Below are positions 12,932 to 15,480 of a stretch of 15,480 nt of DNA, piece by piece. Below the pieces are notes generated by a model. It saw only the letters and a list, made by a program, of their open reading frames with translations, did no database searches and was not told the origin of the DNA. The DNA comes from Candidatus Methanophaga sp. GoMg3.2 (GTDB lineage: Archaea > Halobacteriota > Syntropharchaeia > Alkanophagales > Methanospirareceae): positions 1-15,480 of the forward strand of contig QBUN01000400.1 of the NCBI GenBank assembly GCA_013180565.1, given 5' to 3'. Positions within the stretch are counted from its first letter, which is position 1. Every line of letters starts with the position of its first letter. The position numbers and the translations under genes were made by a program.

Positions 12932-13391
12932 AAAAGCCAATCTCCATTAACTCTTCTTCGTATGAAACTTTGGATGGAACAGAAACTACAATTCTACCAT
13001 GTGGCTTTAAAATTCGATTCATCTGTTTTAAGACCTTTTCATAATCCTTTATATGTTCTAAAACCTCAGAGCACATAATTACGTCGATTGATAAGTTTTG
13101 TAAAGGTATATTTGTTGCATCTCCTTGTATCTGTGCCACATCAAGTTTTTTTGCCATGTTCATAAATTTAGCAAGCCTATTCTTAGAAAGATCAAAAGCC
13201 ACACATTCATGCCCTTCTTCTGCAAGAATGCATATTAGTTCTCCATTCCCACACCCAACATTAAGCACCTTTTTACTCTCTTTCGGTACTTTCGAGATTA
13301 GCATCCTGTATCTAAGCTCTTCTATGCGTCTTGTGCTTTCAGGGATTTCACGTAGCGCATCTTGCTCGTAGAATTGTTTTAGATTGTTCAT
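12921..13391 (-). CDS. Small class I SAM-dependent methyltransferase
   Basis: A 156-residue protein holding one Methyltransf_11-like domain. It has VLNVGCGNGELICILAEEG (42-60) for SAM binding, ECVAFDLSK (62-70), QGDATNIPL (89-97) and SEVLEHIKDYEKVLKQMNRI (108-127), with ILKPHGRIVVSVPS at 127-140. It ends soon after the post-motif strand, shorter than the 200-250 residues usual for such enzymes. The C-terminal substrate part may be lost, or it may work with the next methyltransferase. Its ATG overlaps the stop of the glycosyltransferase gene (ATGA, 13388-13391), and its end overlaps the next gene, so the three are translationally coupled. Target unknown. Confidence 0.82.
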   Translation of the reverse strand: MNNLKQFYEQDALREIPESTRRIEELRYRMLISKVPKESKKVLNVGCGNGELICILAEEGHECVAFDLSKNRLAKFMNMAKKLDVAQIQGDATNIPLQNLSIDVIMCSEVLEHIKDYEKVLKQMNRILKPHGRIVVSVPSKVSYEEELMEIGFYEG

Positions 13392-14728
13392 TTGGATACC
13401 TCATCAAACACTTCTGCCAACTGCCTCGTAAGTTCCTTTCTATCATATTTTTTAAATAGTGTTTCGTCCATCTTTAGTTCTAAATTATCTTCTTTATGTT
13501 TTAAATACATTTCATAAATAGCATCTTTAATTGCAGTTATATCTCTTGGCGGGACTACTTTACCCAGATTTTCTGAGCGGATTAAATTCGCTACATGACC
13601 TTCTGGCACCAATGCCAGTATTGGTTTCTTTGCCCCAATATACTCAAACATCTTTCCAGGAGCTACAGCAGTTCCATCCTCCTCTTCATAAAGCATTAAT
13701 AGCAACACATTGGATTGTAATTGGTACTTAATACTTTCGTTGTGGGAAACATAACCAACTATGTGTATCTGCTCCATTAGAGATAGCTCTTCTATCAGAT
13801 GTTTGCTATCCTCTAAAAAACCACCAACAAAGAAAACTTGAATGTCATGTTTTATTTTCTCATTTTCATCGATTAGTTGTTTGATAGCTTTTATAAAATA
13901 ATAGGGTGTCTTATATTTCCAAAACCCGCCTGTATATGTAATTGTGAACTTTTGAGGTTTGATGTGATCTATACCCATAACATCATTTGGATCAAAACCG
14001 TTAGAGATAACAGTAAATTTAGAAGATTCAATAAAAGGGTGCACGCCTTTAAGTTCGTCTGCAATTGGTCCAGTTGCACAGATTATTTTATCGGCAGACG
14101 CCAGCACTTTCCGTTCCATATATCTCTCGATGCGTGCACGAATTTTATTAGACGACTTAAACAATGGATTTTCTGTCCAACCATCTCTAAAATCTACTAC
14201 CCCTGGTTTCCTACTTATTCTTTTGACTACATATCCCACCAAATGCGTTGAATGTGGTGGAGTTGTTGAATAAATCAAATTGACATCGCTATTTTTTATT
14301 ATCTTCATAGCTTTTATAATTGCAAAAGGCACCCATAAAATATAGATATCCGGAACCGAAAATTTAGTTATAAAATGATATAATAGCTTAAGTAATCGTT
14401 TTACCACAGAATCTTTTTGATTCAGAAAGTTATACTCTTTAGAACTTGTGTTATCCCTTTTTTTTTTCAAAAAATAAAATGTATCTACCAGACTAGGCGA
14501 TCGTTCCCTAAATATCTCTGTACCCTTGGGTATTTCGTCCATTAAGGATAAATCACATACATCACCTTCAGATTGATTATATCTAGCGGTTAAAACTATG
14601 GAGTTCCACCCATACGTAGGCAGATATTTGACATACTTTAATGTCCTTAGAAATGTTCCTCCACCAACAGGTGGAAAAGAGTATGTAATTATTAAAACCT
14701 TTTTTTTTGTCATATAATTTTTTTCCAC
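13388..14728 (-). CDS. Glycosyltransferase, GT4-like (GT-B fold)
   Basis: A 446-residue cytoplasmic or membrane-associated glycosyltransferase that opens the minus-strand operon. The N-terminal domain starts VLIITYSFPPVGGGTFLRTL, the acceptor-side glycine loop of GT-B enzymes. YSTTPPHSTHLVG and VVDFRDGWTENPLF follow in the middle. The donor-side domain has TITYTGGFWKYKTPYYFIKA, then VGYVSHNESIKYQLQSNVLLL, and GKMFEYIGAKKPILALVPEG, the GT4-type E(x7)E-like region. Donor and acceptor cannot be read from sequence; dTDP-rhamnose or UDP-ManNAcA from neighbouring pathways are candidates. The GTG at 14728 has AAAGGT upstream. An ATG at 14713, which starts right at the conserved strand, is an equally good alternative. 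Confidence 0.85.
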   Translation of the reverse strand: MEKNYMTKKKVLIITYSFPPVGGGTFLRTLKYVKYLPTYGWNSIVLTARYNQSEGDVCDLSLMDEIPKGTEIFRERSPSLVDTFYFLKKKRDNTSSKEYNFLNQKDSVVKRLLKLLYHFITKFSVPDIYILWVPFAIIKAMKIIKNSDVNLIYSTTPPHSTHLVGYVVKRISRKPGVVDFRDGWTENPLFKSSNKIRARIERYMERKVLASADKIICATGPIADELKGVHPFIESSKFTVISNGFDPNDVMGIDHIKPQKFTITYTGGFWKYKTPYYFIKAIKQLIDENEKIKHDIQVFFVGGFLEDSKHLIEELSLMEQIHIVGYVSHNESIKYQLQSNVLLLMLYEEEDGTAVAPGKMFEYIGAKKPILALVPEGHVANLIRSENLGKVVPPRDITAIKDAIYEMYLKHKEDNLELKMDETLFKKYDRKELTRQLAEVFDEVSK

Positions 14729-14760
14729 TTTTTACCTTTATTTCGACATAATGGAATTCC

Positions 14761-14773
14761 AAAATATTAAAAT
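14761..14773 (-). promoter_or_regulatory. Likely TATA box of the minus-strand glycan operon
   Basis: Read on the minus strand, TTTTAATATTTT covers this stretch. A start about 26 bases downstream, near 14741, would leave a 13-base leader to the GTG at 14728 or 28 bases to the ATG at 14713. The palindrome at 14777-14797 lies immediately upstream, where the TFB-recognition element and activator sites would be. Confidence 0.4.
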
Positions 14774-14776
14774 GCT

Positions 14777-14797
14777 ATGACTTTCCAAGAAAGTCAT
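14777..14797. promoter_or_regulatory. 21-base perfect palindrome between divergent promoters
   Basis: ATGACTTTC-CAA-GAAAGTCAT has nine-base perfect arms and a three-base centre. It lies between the TATA-like boxes of the minus operon (14761-14773) and of the plus-strand GT2 gene (14819-14831). No T-run follows on either strand and no gene ends here, so an operator for a dimeric regulator is more likely than a terminator. A second small palindrome, TGGAATTCCA, is at 14752-14761. Confidence 0.5.
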
Positions 14798-14818
14798 TTA
14801 CACTCTAAATTTATTTGG

Positions 14819-14831
14819 TTATATTTAAATA
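14819..14831 (+). promoter_or_regulatory. Likely TATA box of the GT2 gene
   Basis: TTATATTTAAATA fits an archaeal TATA box. A start 26 bases after its centre is near 14850-14854, giving a leader of about ten bases to the ATG at 14862. There is no clear ribosome binding site before that ATG, as expected for a near-leaderless message. Confidence 0.45.
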
Positions 14832-14861
14832 GTTCCTTATCTTAAAGTTTGATAGTGACAA

Positions 14862-15480
14862 ATGATGCTAAAAGTCTCGATAATAATCCTGAACTGGAAC
14901 GGCTGGAAAGATACGATAGAGTGCTTGGAATCACTCTATCAAATTACTTATCCAAATTATGAGGTTGTTGTTGTAGATAACGGCTCTGAAGATGAATCAA
15001 TAGAGAAGATAATAGAATACTGCGAAGGGAAAATAAAAGTTGAGTCGAAGTTTTTCGAGTATGACCCAAGTAATAAGCCAATAAAAGTCATAGAATACAC
15101 AAGAGCAGAAGCTGGAGGAGGTAAAGAGGAGGAAATTGATAGTTTACCTTCAAACAGGAAAATGATAATTATAAAAAATGAAAAGAATTATGGGTTTGCT
15201 GAAGGGAATAATATTGGAATGAGATATGCATTGAAGGCTTTGAATCCTGATTATATTTTGCTTTTGAATAACGATACGGTTGTTGATAGGGAGTTTTTGG
15301 GGGAGTTGATGAAGGTTGCGGAGAGTAACGGAATGATCGGGTTTGTGGGGGCAAAAGTATATTTTTATGATAAAAGTAATGTGATACAGTTCACAGGCGG
15401 AGGTAAAATAGATCTCACAAGGGGTAAAGCACCTCGAATCGCTTCGGGTAAAATTGATAATGGACAATATGATAACTGTT
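14862..15480 (+). CDS. GT2 glycosyltransferase, rhamnosyltransferase-like, partial
   Basis: The gene starts at ATG 14862 (or the adjacent ATG 14865) and runs off the window; 206 codons are visible without a stop. It begins LKVSIIILNWNGWKDTIECL and continues VVVVDNGSEDESIEKI (35-50), NYGFAEGNNIGMRYA (109-123) and YILLLNNDTVVDREFL (131-146). Asn-Asn-Asp at 136-138 stands in for the DxD metal site. This is the GT-A fold of the WbbL-like (COG1216) group, many of which transfer rhamnose from dTDP-rhamnose; that fits the rml genes, though the donor is inferred. Residues about 60-98 form an extra charged, Gly-rich segment between the nucleotide-binding and NYGFAxGNN parts. The gene is divergent from the minus operon. 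Confidence 0.9.
   Translation, partial: MMLKVSIIILNWNGWKDTIECLESLYQITYPNYEVVVVDNGSEDESIEKIIEYCEGKIKVESKFFEYDPSNKPIKVIEYTRAEAGGGKEEEIDSLPSNRKMIIIKNEKNYGFAEGNNIGMRYALKALNPDYILLLNNDTVVDREFLGELMKVAESNGMIGFVGAKVYFYDKSNVIQFTGGGKIDLTRGKAPRIASGKIDNGQYDNC

Noticed and set aside
12932..12940. TTG at 12940 as the start of the larger methyltransferase
   Set aside because: GGAGA is only one base from it but nine bases from the ATG at 12931.
13877..14251. 124-residue plus-strand frame antisense to the glycosyltransferase
   Set aside because: Shadow frame; Cys/Phe-rich composition and no family match.

Overview
The window looks like archaeal chromosomal DNA, probably from a euryarchaeon of the methanogen/ANME/Syntrophoarchaeum type. 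This is an inference. It rests on the long RmlA with a C-terminal beta-helix, a DUF1616 protein, VapBC pairs, TATA-like boxes about 26 bases before likely leaderless or short-leader starts, GGTGAT-type ribosome binding sites, and group II introns with a reverse transcriptase. No rRNA, tRNA or CRISPR array is visible. Nearly everything that can be named belongs to making, exporting or attaching a surface polysaccharide or glycan.

Layout. (1) 1-2580: two closely related group II introns in head-to-tail tandem. The first is cut by the window edge and has lost almost all of its reverse-transcriptase gene. The second (about 683-2580) is complete and encodes a maturase without an HNH domain. Just after the second intron, 2583-2648 reads as the last 21 codons of a nucleotide-sugar dehydrogenase, so the introns appear to split that gene close to its 3' end. 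(2) 2768-7311, plus strand: the full dTDP-L-rhamnose pathway, rmlA-rmlB-rmlC-rmlD, interrupted twice by toxin-antitoxin genes. A decayed pair (antitoxin plus toxin stump) lies between rmlA and rmlB. An intact vapBC lies between rmlC and rmlD, with its own likely promoter in the 3' end of rmlC. (3) 7312-8242: a gene graveyard. It holds a four-helix-bundle (23S rRNA intervening-sequence type) pseudogene between inverted G/A-rich repeats, a DUF1616 membrane protein cut to its N-terminal membrane domain, a 36-codon dehydrogenase remnant, and a small tandem repeat. (4) 8243-10578, plus strand: wecB-wecC (UDP-ManNAc and UDP-ManNAcA synthesis), coupled by an ATGA overlap. (5) 10597-14728, minus strand, convergent with wecC: a tightly packed operon in transcription order glycosyltransferase (GT4-like), two SAM methyltransferases, and a Wzx-like flippase. 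(6) From 14862, plus strand, running off the window: a GT2 glycosyltransferase of the rhamnosyltransferase-like kind. It is divergent from the minus operon across an intergenic region with a perfect 21-base palindrome.

How they work together: RmlABCD supply dTDP-rhamnose and WecBC supply UDP-ManNAcA. The glycosyltransferases would assemble these on a lipid carrier, the methyltransferases may decorate the product, and the flippase would move the lipid-linked glycan across the membrane. Traces of two or three separate nucleotide-sugar dehydrogenase genes, four toxin-antitoxin or four-helix-bundle type insertions and two introns show repeated rearrangement of the locus. I see no clearly new system. 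The most unusual items are the tandem introns inside a dehydrogenase gene, the doubly invaded rml operon, and the palindrome between the divergent promoters.
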